A DNA stretch of 43,226 nucleotides, taken from assembly GCF_004000865.1 (NCBI RefSeq), contig NZ_BIMB01000061.1, positions 1 to 43,226 on the forward strand. The letters run 5' to 3'. The stretch comes from Paenibacillus elgii NBRC 100335. Its GTDB lineage: Bacteria; Bacillota; Bacilli; Paenibacillales; NBRC-103111. A program made the translations under genes and the position numbers. How positions within the stretch are numbered: position 1 is the stretch's first letter; every line of letters begins with the position of its first letter. Of this stretch, positions 8,211 to 15,605 are shown piece after piece. The notes below the pieces were generated by a model. It was given only the letters and a program-made list of their open reading frames with translations. It did no database searches and was not told where the DNA came from.

Positions 8211-9392
8211 CTATTTATCGTTCAAAGCCACGACGCCTGGAAGCGCCTTGCCTTCCATAAATTCAAGAGAAGCTCCGCCGCCGGTGGAGATGTGATCCAT
8301 TTTGTCGCCAAGATGGAATTTCTCCACAGCCGCCGCCGAGTCGCCGCCGCCGATGACTGTATAGCCAGCCGTCGCTGCGCAAGCTTCCGCTACCGCTTTC
8401 GTTCCGTCTTCGAACGGCTTCAATTCGAATACGCCCATCGGCCCGTTCCATACGACCAGTTTGGATTCCGCAATTGTTTTGGCAAACAGCTCGCGGGTTT
8501 TCGGTCCAATGTCGAAGCCTTCCCAATCCGCCGGAATTTGGTCGACATCTACGATTTTCGTATTTGCCGAAGCACTGAAATCGTCGCCGACGACAACGTC
8601 AACGGGCAGCAGGAAGTTCACGCCTTTTTCCTTCGCTTTGCGCTCGAATTCCTGCACAAGCTCCAGACGGTCGTTATCCACGAGGGATTTGCCGATCTCA
8701 TGGCCTTTCGCTTTGAAGAAGGTGTAGGACAGCCCGCCGCCGATGATGATGTTGTCCGCGATCTCGATCAGCTTCTCGATAACGGCGATTTTGTCTTTCA
8801 CCTTCGCTCCGCCGACAATCGCGGTGAACGGACGATCCGGGTTGTTGAGCGCTTTACCGAGAACGTCGAGTTCTTTTTCCATCAGCAATCCGGATACAGC
8901 CGGCAGATGATGCGCGATGCCTTCCGTGGAAGCATGAGCCCGGTGCGCGGCGCCGAACGCGTCGTTCACGTACAGATCCGCCAGCTCGGCAAAAGCTTTC
9001 GCCAGCTCCGGATCGTTCTTCTCTTCGCCCGCGTAAAAGCGCACGTTCTCAAGCAGCAGCACGTCGCCGTCGTTCAGCTTGGAAATTTGTTCCTTAACTG
9101 CGTCACCAATCGCTTCGTCCGCCTTCGCAACCGGCTTGCCGAGCAGCTCAGACAAGCGTGCCGCAGCCGGAGTCAGCCGCATCTCTTCGACGACTTGTCC
9201 CTTCGGACGGCCCAAATGGCTGGCCAGAATGACTTTCGCTCCGCGATCCATTAAGTACTTGATCGTCGGAAGAGTTTCGCGAATCCGCGTATCGTCGGTA
9301 ATTTTTCCGTTCTCCAGCGGCACGTTGAAATCGACCCGGACAAATACGCGCTTACCGCTAACTTCTACGTCACGAACGCTTTTCTTATTCAT
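8211..9392 (-). CDS. pgk: Phosphoglycerate kinase
   Basis: Transfers phosphate from 1,3-bisphosphoglycerate to ADP in glycolysis. 393 aa from ATG at 9390-9392, which has a GGGAGG SD 8 nt upstream. The reading frame stays open 67 codons further upstream, but that extension would read through a structured repeat and has no homologous look. Conserved features: RVDFNVPLENGKI near the N-terminus, SHLGRPKG, FYAGEEKNDPELA, GGAKVKDKI, the hinge region, NGPMGVFE, and the C-terminal nucleotide loop GGGDSAAA plus HISTGGGASLEF. It is separated from gapA by 265 bp holding repeat copy C and a small hairpin (9427-9448). Confidence 0.97.
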   Translation of the reverse strand: MNKKSVRDVEVSGKRVFVRVDFNVPLENGKITDDTRIRETLPTIKYLMDRGAKVILASHLGRPKGQVVEEMRLTPAAARLSELLGKPVAKADEAIGDAVKEQISKLNDGDVLLLENVRFYAGEEKNDPELAKAFAELADLYVNDAFGAAHRAHASTEGIAHHLPAVSGLLMEKELDVLGKALNNPDRPFTAIVGGAKVKDKIAVIEKLIEIADNIIIGGGLSYTFFKAKGHEIGKSLVDNDRLELVQEFERKAKEKGVNFLLPVDVVVGDDFSASANTKIVDVDQIPADWEGFDIGPKTRELFAKTIAESKLVVWNGPMGVFELKPFEDGTKAVAEACAATAGYTVIGGGDSAAAVEKFHLGDKMDHISTGGGASLEFMEGKALPGVVALNDK

Positions 9393-9488
9393 CTTCCATG
9401 CCTCCCAGCGGTTTTGTCTCTTCCTACCCACACACAAAAAATTGTGGGGACGGTTCCTCAGGCTAAGAAAAATATCTCGCGCGGCAGC

Positions 9489-9600
9489 AGATGGGATGTG
9501 CCGTAGAGCGTTAGCGCGGCTCCTGTGAACTCTCGTTTCCTCAACTACCCTTTTAATCAAGAAACGAGAGTTCAACAGAGCCCGGAGGTACATCCCATTT
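9489..9600 (-). repeat. Dispersed structured element, copy C (inverted relative to A and B)
   Basis: In the gapA-pgk interval. Outer arms ATGGGATGT (plus 9491-9499) / ACATCCCAT (9590-9598). Inner 14-bp arms TGAACTCTCGTTTC / GAAACGAGAGTTCA. Read on the minus strand, the middle helix is GGCTC / GAGCC and the core reads CGCTAACGCTCTACGG, slightly longer than in A and B. Here the core orientation is the same as the gapA-pgk message, so a read-through transcript contains the element in sense. Confidence 0.78.
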
Positions 9601-9657
9601 GCCCCGTCACAGCGAGATCTTTTTCAAATGCTTCAGAACATCACCACAATTTTACCA

Positions 9658-10662
9658 TTACAGACCTTTTTTCGCGATAAAGCTTACCAGATCAACGACA
9701 CGGTTCGAGTAGCCCCACTCGTTGTCGTACCAGGATACCACTTTCACCATGTTGTCGCCGACAACCATCGTGGACAGCGCGTCGATCGTGGAGGAAGCCG
9801 GGTCGCCGTTGTAGTCGCTGGATACGAGCGGCTCTTCGGAGTAGTTCAAGATGCCTTTCAGCGGGCCGTTAGCGGCTTCTTTCAGAGCGCTGTTGACTTC
9901 GTCAACCGTTACGTTTTTGCTCAGCTCAACAACGAGGTCCGTAACCGAAACGTTCGGCGTAGGAACGCGCATTGCCATACCGTTCAGCTTGCCTTTCAGC
10001 TCCGGCAGTACGAGGGAAACGGCTTTTGCTGCGCCCGTCGTCGAAGGAATGATGTTTTCAGCAGCTGCACGAGCGCGGCGCAGGTCTTTATGCGGCAGGT
10101 CGAGCACTTGCTGGTCGTTCGTGTAGGAGTGAACCGTCGTCATCATGCCTTTAACGATACCGAATTTGTCGTTAATCACTTTGGCGAAAGGAGCCAAGCA
10201 GTTCGTGGTGCAGGATGCGTTGGAGATGATCGTATGTTGAGCCGGATCGTATTTATCTTCGTTAACGCCCATAACGACCGTGATATCTTCGTTCGTTGCA
10301 GGTGCAGAGATGATAACTTTCTTCGCTCCGCCTTTCAGGTGAAGCTCGGCTTTCTCTTTTGCGGTAAAGATCCCTGTGGATTCAACGACGATTTCAACGC
10401 CGTTTGCAGCCCAAGGCAGGTTTTCCGGATTGCGCTCGGCGAACACTTTAATCGTTTTGCCGTTCACGATGAGCGCGCCTTCGGTAGCTTCCACCGTAGC
10501 GTTCAGACGGCCGTGAGTCGTGTCGTACTTAAGCAGGTGAGCCAACGTTTTTACGTCCGTCAAGTCGTTGATAGCGACGATCTCCACCTCAGGATTGCCA
10601 AGTGCTGCGCGGAATACGTTACGACCGATACGTCCAAAACCGTTAATACCAACTTTTACCAT
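9658..10662 (-). CDS. gapA: NAD-dependent glyceraldehyde-3-phosphate dehydrogenase
   Basis: Oxidises and phosphorylates glyceraldehyde 3-phosphate with NAD+. 334 aa: Rossmann fold INGFGRIGR (6-14), Asp33 (INDLTD) which selects NAD, catalytic Cys151 in SNASCTTNC, and His178 (TTVHSYT). The LDLPHKDLRRAR stretch with Leu-Pro is typical of the glycolytic GapA rather than the gluconeogenic NADP-using GapB. ATG with an AGGAGG SD. It follows cggR after 99 bp. That gap contains TTGACA (minus; plus 10741-10746) followed 15 nt later by TGTAAT, a weak candidate for an internal promoter. Confidence 0.97.
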   Translation of the reverse strand: MVKVGINGFGRIGRNVFRAALGNPEVEIVAINDLTDVKTLAHLLKYDTTHGRLNATVEATEGALIVNGKTIKVFAERNPENLPWAANGVEIVVESTGIFTAKEKAELHLKGGAKKVIISAPATNEDITVVMGVNEDKYDPAQHTIISNASCTTNCLAPFAKVINDKFGIVKGMMTTVHSYTNDQQVLDLPHKDLRRARAAAENIIPSTTGAAKAVSLVLPELKGKLNGMAMRVPTPNVSVTDLVVELSKNVTVDEVNSALKEAANGPLKGILNYSEEPLVSSDYNGDPASSTIDALSTMVVGDNMVKVVSWYDNEWGYSNRVVDLVSFIAKKGL

Positions 10663-10761
10663 GTTGAAAGCCTCCTAGAAATGATTTGGTGTCCGCTGCT
10701 CCCGGCAAGGTTTCGTAGAATTACAACCGCGGCAGCGATATGTCAAGACAGGCAGAGCCCG

Positions 10762-11790
10762 TCAAGATAGCAAACGATTAACAACTTCCCAGGCAGCCGC
10801 CTCGTCGGTGACCAGCACGTCCTCGTGACCGTGCTTCAATACCGAAGCGATCGACTCGCCCTTGCTTTTGCCTCCGGCAATTCCGATCACATGGTCCATG
10901 CTGTGAATGTCTTCGATGCGGAGCCCGATGGTCGGCATTTTGTGCAAAATGTTTCCGTCCCGGTCAAAATAGTACCCGAACGCTTCCGCAAGCGCGCCGT
11001 CGCGCCGCAGACTTTCGGTCGTCTCCGGGTCCACCTTGCGCCGTCTGGCCATTACCATAGCTTCTCCGATGCCGTGAACGACAATCCGCGCGCCGCGGAT
11101 GAAGGCGATGATCTCCGCGATGTGGCTGTCCTGCATCAGCGATTGATATGCTTCCTCTCCGAGATGGTCCGGCACGTGCAGCAGCCGGTAGCGGCCGCCC
11201 GCTTTCTTCGCCATCGTCGAGGCGATCGTGTTCGCCTGAAGCTCGACGCTTTCTCCGAGTCCGCCGCGGGCCGGTACGAACCAGCAGCCCTTCATCGGAG
11301 TCGCCGGCGTCAGATGGTAGGCTACTTCAGCCATCGTGGAGCCACCGGTTACGGCAATGGTCTCGTCCTCGCCGACCAGCTTCCGAAGGACGGAGGCGCC
11401 GGCACGGCCAAGCTCTTTCTTCGTATGCGGAGAAACGTCCGAATCGCCGGGGACGATGATCACCTGCTTCAAGCCGAAGTGCGAACGTATGCGTTCTTCC
11501 AGCTCCGCCAGACCGAACAAGTCTTTGACTAGCGGTTCAAGCCGCTCCAGCAGTTCCCTGCCCGCTCCGCTGATCCGCATACCGGAAGCTTCGACTTCGA
11601 TCAAGCCCTGCTCCTTCAGAAAATCCACTTCCGCGCGGAGCACCCGCTCCGTCGCACCCACCGACAGCGCCAGCGTCCGACGGCCCACCAAGCCGGATAC
11701 CATGATGTGATGCAAAATCGTATATCGCTTTTTCATGGTGTCGACCAGATCGGGCAAAAGCTGCTTTTGAATGTCGAGGATTTCTCTCAT
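10762..11790 (-). CDS. cggR: Central glycolytic genes repressor CggR
   Basis: SorC/DeoR-type repressor of the glycolytic operon; in B. subtilis it is released from DNA by fructose 1,6-bisphosphate. 342 aa: an N-terminal winged helix-turn-helix (about 20-75, RYTILHHI..GRRTLALSVGATERVLRAEVDFLKEQG) and the sugar-binding-like effector domain from about 90 on, with VTGGSTMAEVA and GIAGGKSKGESIASVLKHG. First gene of the operon, with its operator in its own leader (11825-11860), so it should autoregulate together with gapA-eno. Confidence 0.96.
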   Translation of the reverse strand: MREILDIQKQLLPDLVDTMKKRYTILHHIMVSGLVGRRTLALSVGATERVLRAEVDFLKEQGLIEVEASGMRISGAGRELLERLEPLVKDLFGLAELEERIRSHFGLKQVIIVPGDSDVSPHTKKELGRAGASVLRKLVGEDETIAVTGGSTMAEVAYHLTPATPMKGCWFVPARGGLGESVELQANTIASTMAKKAGGRYRLLHVPDHLGEEAYQSLMQDSHIAEIIAFIRGARIVVHGIGEAMVMARRRKVDPETTESLRRDGALAEAFGYYFDRDGNILHKMPTIGLRIEDIHSMDHVIGIAGGKSKGESIASVLKHGHEDVLVTDEAAAWEVVNRLLS

Positions 11791-11824
11791 GGATTCACAC
11801 CCGCTTAAGATTGAAGCTTTGTTG

Positions 11825-11860
11825 GACGTTTTTCGTCCCGGTGATGCATTTTAAGTCCCA
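11825..11860 (-). promoter_or_regulatory. CggR operator
   Basis: Reading the minus strand: TGGGAC-N6-TGCA-N4-CGGGAC-N6-CGTC. This matches in both half-sequence and spacing the published B. subtilis CggR direct-repeat operator (CGGGAC-N6-TGTC-N4, repeated). It lies downstream of the promoter and upstream of the cggR start, where bound CggR would block elongation. Confidence 0.85.
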
Positions 11861-11868
11861 CATACTCT

Positions 11869-11897
11869 AAAAAAAGTACTAAGTTGTTTCACTTAGT
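11869..11897 (-). promoter_or_regulatory. 5'-end hairpin with T-run in the cggR leader
   Basis: Perfect 7-bp stem ACTAAGT / ACTTAGT (plus 11878-11884 and 11891-11897) with a 6-nt loop, followed on the minus strand by AC and seven T (plus 11869-11875). It starts at about the expected transcription start. The shape is terminator-like, but the stem is AT-rich; a 5' stabilising stem-loop is equally possible. Confidence 0.55.
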
Positions 11898-11903
11898 GTC
11901 CCC

Positions 11904-11932
11904 ATTATAACCCATTCTTCCCCTCACATCAA
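11904..11932 (-). promoter_or_regulatory. SigA promoter of the cggR-gapA-eno operon
   Basis: Minus strand: -35 TTGATG (plus 11927-11932), 17-nt spacer, -10 TATAAT (plus 11904-11909). The CggR operator lies about 37-72 nt downstream of the predicted start. The rest of 11791-12098 holds the divergent tRNA promoter and nothing else I recognise. Confidence 0.8.
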
Positions 11933-12024
11933 GTGTCTTCGTCACCGTTCGACATTCCGTTAGCCGTCCGAAGCCGCTATTCTGCAGCATTTAAAGTAAG
12001 GAAAAATTTTTTATCGCCAAAAGG

Positions 12025-12053
12025 TTGCTTTTCTTGGGCTTATGGCTTATAAT
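12025..12053 (+). promoter_or_regulatory. SigA promoter of tRNA-Arg
   Basis: -35 TTGCTT (12025-12030), 17-nt spacer, -10 TATAAT (12048-12053), about 45 nt before the tRNA. Confidence 0.75.
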
Positions 12054-12098
12054 AAATTTTGCTGTCACTTACGAGACACAGCACACCAAATTGAATAT

Positions 12099-12173
12099 GC
12101 GCCCGTGGTCCAATGGATATGACGTAGGCCTCCGGAGCCTGAGATCAAGGTTCGATTCCTTGCGGGCGCGCCA
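12099..12173 (+). tRNA. tRNA-Arg (anticodon CCG)
   Basis: 75 nt including an encoded CCA. Acceptor stem GCGCCCG / CGGGCGC, anticodon stem AGGC / GCCT around loop CTCCGGA (anticodon CCG, reads CGG), T-arm CAAGG-TTCGATT-CCTTG. Single gene with its own promoter and terminator, just upstream of clpP. Confidence 0.95.
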
Positions 12174-12186
12174 TTTACACACTAAT

Positions 12187-12211
12187 CAGTTTTCTCAAAA
12201 CTGGTTTTTTT
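12187..12211 (+). terminator. Intrinsic terminator of tRNA-Arg
   Basis: CAGTTTT (12187-12193) / AAAACTG (12197-12203) with a 3-nt loop, then G and seven T. It separates the tRNA from the CtsR-controlled clpP promoter. Confidence 0.85.
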
Positions 12212-12221
12212 ATTTCTTTGG

Positions 12222-12261
12222 TTTGACCTTTCTTGACCTTTGTTTGTTTTTCGTTTATGAT
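12222..12261 (+). promoter_or_regulatory. clpP promoter with CtsR operator
   Basis: The CtsR box, read on the minus strand as GGTCAAG-AAA-GGTCAAA (plus 12222-12238), matches the heptanucleotide direct repeat of the CtsR regulon. The -35 TTGACC (12233-12238) is part of the box. After 17 nt comes -10 TATGAT (12256-12261). CtsR binding would cover the -35, so clpP should be derepressed on heat or protein stress. Confidence 0.85.
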
Positions 12262-12294
12262 GGTTATAGTTTGAATATAAGGAGGCTGCAGCCG

Positions 12295-12876
12295 ATGAGT
12301 TTTATTCCAATGGTAGTCGAACCGGATGCAAGAGGAGAACGCGCTTATGACATCTATTCGCGTCTGCTCAAGGACCGGATTATTTTTCTCGGAAGTCCGA
12401 TCAACGATGTTGTAGCCAATTCGATTATCGCACAAATGCTGTTCCTGGCCGCAACCGATCCGGATAAAGACATCAGCGTGTATATCAATAGCCCTGGCGG
12501 CTCCATTACGTCGGGGATGGCGATCTATGACACGATGCAGTTCATCAAGCCGGACGTGTCCACGATCTGCGTCGGCATGGCGGCATCGATGGGCGCCTTC
12601 CTGCTCGCCGCTGGTGCGAAAGGCAAACGCTTCGCGCTGCCGAACAGCGAGGTTATGATTCACCAGCCGCTCGGCGGGGCCGAAGGCCAAGCCAGCGATA
12701 TCGAGATCCGCGCGAAGCGCATCCTGAAAATGCGCGACAAGCTGAACACGATTCTCGCCGAGCGTACGGGTCAATCGTTCGAGCGCATCGAAAAAGACAC
12801 CGATCGCGACAACTTCATGTCCGCAGAGGACGCGAAAAACTACGGCTTGATCGACAAAGTTATCGAGCGCGTATAA
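12295..12876 (+). CDS. clpP: ATP-dependent Clp protease proteolytic subunit ClpP
   Basis: Serine peptidase forming the tetradecameric chamber that works with ClpX/ClpC/ClpE. 193 aa with the catalytic triad Ser98 (GMAASMGAFLL), His123 (MIHQPLGG) and Asp172 (DTDRDNF), all at the canonical positions, and the N-terminal MSFIPMVVE. ATG at 12295-12297 with AAGGAGG 9 nt upstream. The frame is open further upstream but runs through the tRNA. Control by CtsR is indicated by the operator on its promoter. It stands alone on the plus strand, convergent with the next gene. Confidence 0.97.
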   Translation: MSFIPMVVEPDARGERAYDIYSRLLKDRIIFLGSPINDVVANSIIAQMLFLAATDPDKDISVYINSPGGSITSGMAIYDTMQFIKPDVSTICVGMAASMGAFLLAAGAKGKRFALPNSEVMIHQPLGGAEGQASDIEIRAKRILKMRDKLNTILAERTGQSFERIEKDTDRDNFMSAEDAKNYGLIDKVIERV

Positions 12877-12896
12877 CCTGATCGGGTCAGCACGAA

Positions 12897-12956
12897 AAGC
12901 CCGGCCGTTCCACGGCGCATCTTTGGATGCCACCGTGTGAATGGTCGGGCTTTTTT
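12897..12956 (+). terminator. Terminator of clpP
   Basis: Long hairpin with outer arms AAGCCCGGCC / GGTCGGGCTT, inner pairs CACGG / CCGTG, then six T, about 20 nt after the clpP stop. Confidence 0.85.
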
Positions 12957-12962
12957 ACTTAG

Positions 12963-13011
12963 AAAAAAGGCCTTGCTCCACAACCGCATTGGCGGCGGTA
13001 GAGCAAGGCCT
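12963..13011 (-). terminator. Terminator of the stalk-domain protein gene
   Basis: 11-bp perfect arms AGGCCTTGCTC (12968-12978) / GAGCAAGGCCT (13001-13011), followed on the minus strand by TTTTTT. It begins 11 nt after the stop at 13023 and faces the clpP terminator. Confidence 0.87.
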
Positions 13012-13022
13012 TGCTTTATATC

Positions 13023-14888
13023 TTATTCAGCGCGATCGTCGAGCGGATAGAAGATCAAATCGATCGGCAGCGCCGAGCCTGCCGGCGGACTGAACTCGAT
13101 ATCGAGCGAATCTTCTTTGCCCGTCGTCTTGGCCAAAATCTGCATGCCGTCGAATGCGGTCATCACACCGGATTCTGGAGCCAGACGGATGTCGCCGTTA
13201 ATTTTGAACGGTCCTTTGTACACGCCGCCTTTCGGCAAAATCATGACGGCCATCTTCCGAGGCTTGTCGGCATGAATCTTATAAATGACACCGTAGTTGC
13301 CGTCGTTCTTCACTTCCATCTTGCGCATCGGATCGTATCCCGGCTGGAACGGATCAGTAATCCCGTCTCCAATCACGAGTCGGGATGGCTGCGTGAAGGA
13401 AGTTGCATCGATCTTCCAAGTCATCTCGGACACCGGGAAAGAACCTCTCACGTGCCCGTTGAACTCAAGCAGCGGCAGAGTCTGCGAATTTTGGGAAATT
13501 TCGCGGTCCACCACGAACGAGAATTGTACTTTTCCGTCCGTCTCGACATCGTAGAACAAGTTAACGCCCTGATCCGGATAGAAGTCCGGCATTTGCTTGT
13601 AAATAAACGTTTGGTGAGCCGGAATCGTCATCGTATCGTTGATCTGGTCGTTCATCAGAAAATCGACCGTCGCTTCGCTGCCGATCAAATTGGCATACAC
13701 TGAAGGCCATACTTCGCCTTTGTTCGTCGTTTTGATCGTAATCGGCTTGTCTGTCATGTTTTTGGCGAGAATCGCCAGGCTGACCTTTTCCTTCGTCCCG
13801 TTGACGTGATCGGCATACAGACGCCCTTTGCCTTCCACTTCATCCTGGTACAAAACGCCCAGCTCCGTGAACGTCTCCGGGCTATCGCTGACGAGCAGCT
13901 TGCGCGAACGATCTTCGCTTACCGTCTTCGGCAGCTGCGGCAGCTCCCAGAACGCTCCCCAGAGCATGCTCCAGTCGGTCTTGATAAACGATCCGACCGG
14001 CTTCATGAAGATCGGATATTCGATCGCACTCAGATAAGTTTCGTTGGTGATGACCAGATTCCGGGTATACGTCTCGCTCTTATTGCCGTGAATATCCGTT
14101 ACGGTCAGCGTGATCGGATACGTCCCCGGAGTGAAAAAGGCTTCCTGCTTCCCAGTCCACTCATACCGCTGGATGCCTTCCGCATCCGGGTCATAGCTGA
14201 GATCCACGTACTTGACCGGCTCTCCGATCTTGTAGCTCGGCTTGGCAAACGTAAATTTCGCTACCGGATTCGAGTTGCCCCGATTCGGATCGTAAATCCC
14301 CGTCGGCGTCTTCACATGCAGCACTTCCACGCGGCGCAGCTCATTGTTGTACGTATACTTTGCTCCCATGTAATCGGCCAGCCATGTCAGCTTAATCATC
14401 AAGCGGCCGTTTACGATGGCAGCTACGTCGTCGAACTTCATCCAGTAGCCGTTGATCCACACCGACTTGTTATCGATGTCGATCATAATGTTGTGGCTTG
14501 GCGTCACCATTTCGATTTGGCGCGTCTTATCGTTCCATTCGACCTTCATCCCGAACGCATCGCCCAAAAACTTGGCAGGCACGAACGTCTTGTCCTTCAG
14601 TATCGTCGCAGGCGCATCCAGCTTCACCTGCTTGCCATTCAAGAAGGCATCGGGCTTATCGATATACAGTAGCACATAGGTCGTTCCGGACGACATCGGC
14701 GCTTCTTTCTCTGGGGCGGACGTGAGCGGCGTCTGTTTCCCCGGGTCGGACGACGGCGGCGTTCCTTTCCCTGGGGCAGGCGACACCGGCGCTTCTTTCT
14801 CTGCGGCGGATGCCAGCGGCGCAATGCCAAATGACAACAGCATGGCCATAACCAGCAGAACGACCCATTCTTTCTTCAACGGCTTCAT
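13023..14888 (-). CDS. Secreted copper-amine-oxidase-N stalk-domain protein with PKD-like domain
   Basis: 621 aa from ATG 14886-14888 (GAGGAG and GAGGG stretches upstream); the frame is open 24 codons further but a signal peptide starts here. Signal peptide 1-28 (two Lys, hydrophobic core, cleavage after LASA). Residues 29-68 are a Pro/Ser/Lys linker of degenerate 10-residue repeats (EKEAPVS, PGKGTPPS, PGKQTPLTS, PEKEAPMS). About 74-190 are copper-amine-oxidase-N-like stalk repeats (DKTFVPAKFLGDAFGMKVEWN, then KLTWLADYMGAKYTYNNELRRVEV). About 207-282 are PKD-like (DLSYDPDAEGIQRYEWTGK, PGTYPITLTVTD). The remaining ~340 residues are beta-rich and unrecognised. No amine-oxidase catalytic domain, so the name refers only to the fold. 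Probably exported to the wall or surface. Confidence 0.8.
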   Translation of the reverse strand: MKPLKKEWVVLLVMAMLLSFGIAPLASAAEKEAPVSPAPGKGTPPSSDPGKQTPLTSAPEKEAPMSSGTTYVLLYIDKPDAFLNGKQVKLDAPATILKDKTFVPAKFLGDAFGMKVEWNDKTRQIEMVTPSHNIMIDIDNKSVWINGYWMKFDDVAAIVNGRLMIKLTWLADYMGAKYTYNNELRRVEVLHVKTPTGIYDPNRGNSNPVAKFTFAKPSYKIGEPVKYVDLSYDPDAEGIQRYEWTGKQEAFFTPGTYPITLTVTDIHGNKSETYTRNLVITNETYLSAIEYPIFMKPVGSFIKTDWSMLWGAFWELPQLPKTVSEDRSRKLLVSDSPETFTELGVLYQDEVEGKGRLYADHVNGTKEKVSLAILAKNMTDKPITIKTTNKGEVWPSVYANLIGSEATVDFLMNDQINDTMTIPAHQTFIYKQMPDFYPDQGVNLFYDVETDGKVQFSFVVDREISQNSQTLPLLEFNGHVRGSFPVSEMTWKIDATSFTQPSRLVIGDGITDPFQPGYDPMRKMEVKNDGNYGVIYKIHADKPRKMAVMILPKGGVYKGPFKINGDIRLAPESGVMTAFDGMQILAKTTGKEDSLDIEFSPPAGSALPIDLIFYPLDDRAE

Positions 14889-14932
14889 TCCCTCTACTCC
14901 TCTTTCTGCGCTTCTAGTGGTGCCCGATACAG

Positions 14933-14992
14933 AAAAAAACCTTTTCCGGTTCAATGACACGTCAAATTAGACGCATCAGCCCAAAAAAGGTT
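14933..14992 (-). promoter_or_regulatory. Leader hairpin with T-run upstream of the stalk-protein gene
   Basis: Minus strand: AACCTTTT (plus 14985-14992) pairs with AAAAGGTT (14938-14945) and is followed directly by a T-run (plus 14933-14939). The ~39-nt loop contains a further CGTC / GACG pairing. It lies about 45 nt before the start codon, so it could end transcription before the gene (attenuator) or be an upstream terminator. A possible promoter (TTGTCA at plus 15018-15023, 17 nt, TAAAGC at 14995-15000) precedes it; its -10 is poor. Confidence 0.45.
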
Positions 14993-15042
14993 GCGCTTTA
15001 TTTCTAGGTATCATATGTGACAAAATAAGGAACGCCACAAAG

Positions 15043-15065
15043 AAAAAAGCTTCCGGATCGGAAGC
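15043..15065 (-). terminator. Terminator of the crh/HPr gene
   Basis: GCTTCC / GGAAGC stem with a 5-nt loop (plus 15049-15065), followed on the minus strand by TTTTTT (A15043-15048). It follows the stop at 15077 and ends the rapZ-glmR-whiA-crh cluster. Confidence 0.82.
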
Positions 15066-15076
15066 CCTGTGGCGGT

Positions 15077-15346
15077 TTATTGGTTTTCCAGCTCTTCCTT
15101 GCTGACCAATGTGACTAAAGCGTTTACAGCCTGTTCGGCGTCCGAACCTTCTGCACTTATGTGAACTTCGGTTCCTGTGCTGATAGCCAAACTCATAATG
15201 CCCATAATACTTTTGGCGTTAACCTTCTTCTCGTCCTTCTCCACAAAAATCTCCGAAGAAAACTTATTCGCTTCCTGCACGAAAAGCGCTGCCGGTCTGG
15301 CGTGAAGGCCTGTTTTCAACTTGACGACTACTGGGCGTCTCGACAT
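15077..15346 (-). CDS. crh: HPr-family phosphocarrier protein at the crh locus, with His15
   Basis: 89-aa HPr-fold protein. Position after whiA and the KTGLxARPAALFVQEANKF sequence mark it as the Crh counterpart. B. subtilis Crh has Gln15 and cannot accept phosphate from enzyme I; here residue 15 is His (TGLHARPAA), the PTS phosphorylation site, and Ser46 (NAKSIMG) for HPr kinase is also present. So it may act both as a PTS phosphocarrier and as CcpA co-regulator; a general HPr (ptsH) elsewhere in the genome would settle this. Start ATG 15344-15346 with AGGGGGT upstream; the frame is open 44 codons further without a good site. It has its own extended -10 promoter; hprK lies 19 kb away in the same window. 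Confidence 0.85.
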   Translation of the reverse strand: MSRRPVVVKLKTGLHARPAALFVQEANKFSSEIFVEKDEKKVNAKSIMGIMSLAISTGTEVHISAEGSDAEQAVNALVTLVSKEELENQ

Positions 15347-15389
15347 GCAACCAATACCCCCTACAATCTTTGAATTCCTAAAAATAAGG

Positions 15390-15406
15390 AAGGGCATAAC
15401 GCCCTT
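15390..15406 (-). other. Small hairpin in the crh leader
   Basis: AAGGGC / GCCCTT six-bp stem with a 5-nt loop between promoter and start codon. On the minus strand it is followed a few bases later by ATTTTT. Possibly a weak attenuator; no further support. Confidence 0.35.
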
Positions 15407-15529
15407 AGCGTAAACGAATACATCGTCCTGCGGGACATAAACAAACGGTTTACTAACGATTTCGGGATTGAAGCGCAATCTGGAAGACAGTCTACCCGAA
15501 ACTGATTAAAAAAAAGCGATTTTTCAAAC

Positions 15530-15538
15530 ATTATATCA
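15530..15538 (-). promoter_or_regulatory. Extended -10 promoter for crh
   Basis: Minus strand TGATATAAT (TGn plus a perfect TATAAT) lies in the 260 bp between whiA and crh. No clear -35 at 17 nt, as expected for an extended -10 promoter. It would allow crh expression independent of the rapZ operon. Confidence 0.55.
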
Positions 15539-15605
15539 TTTTTCGGCAGTTTGCACTAGAATTATTGCAAATTTACACAAAAAATCTATAATTGGCCGAT
15601 TCTAC

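Noticed and set aside
7353..9254. Long open frames opposite the glycolytic genes (up to about 630 codons on the plus strand)
   Set aside because: They are mirror frames of GC-rich, codon-biased genes; no SD, no family resemblance, and composition rich in Arg and His as expected of antisense frames.
9393..9593. N-terminal extension of 67 codons on pgk
   Set aside because: It reads through repeat copy C, lacks an SD, and the ATG at 9390-9392 has a good SD and the family-typical N-terminus.
10720..10746. Internal promoter between cggR and gapA
   Set aside because: TTGACA is perfect but TGTAAT lies at only 15 nt and alternatives at 17 nt have poor -10 boxes; too weak to list as a feature.
12025..12294. 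Upstream extension of the clpP frame
   Set aside because: It would run through tRNA-Arg, its terminator and the CtsR-controlled promoter.
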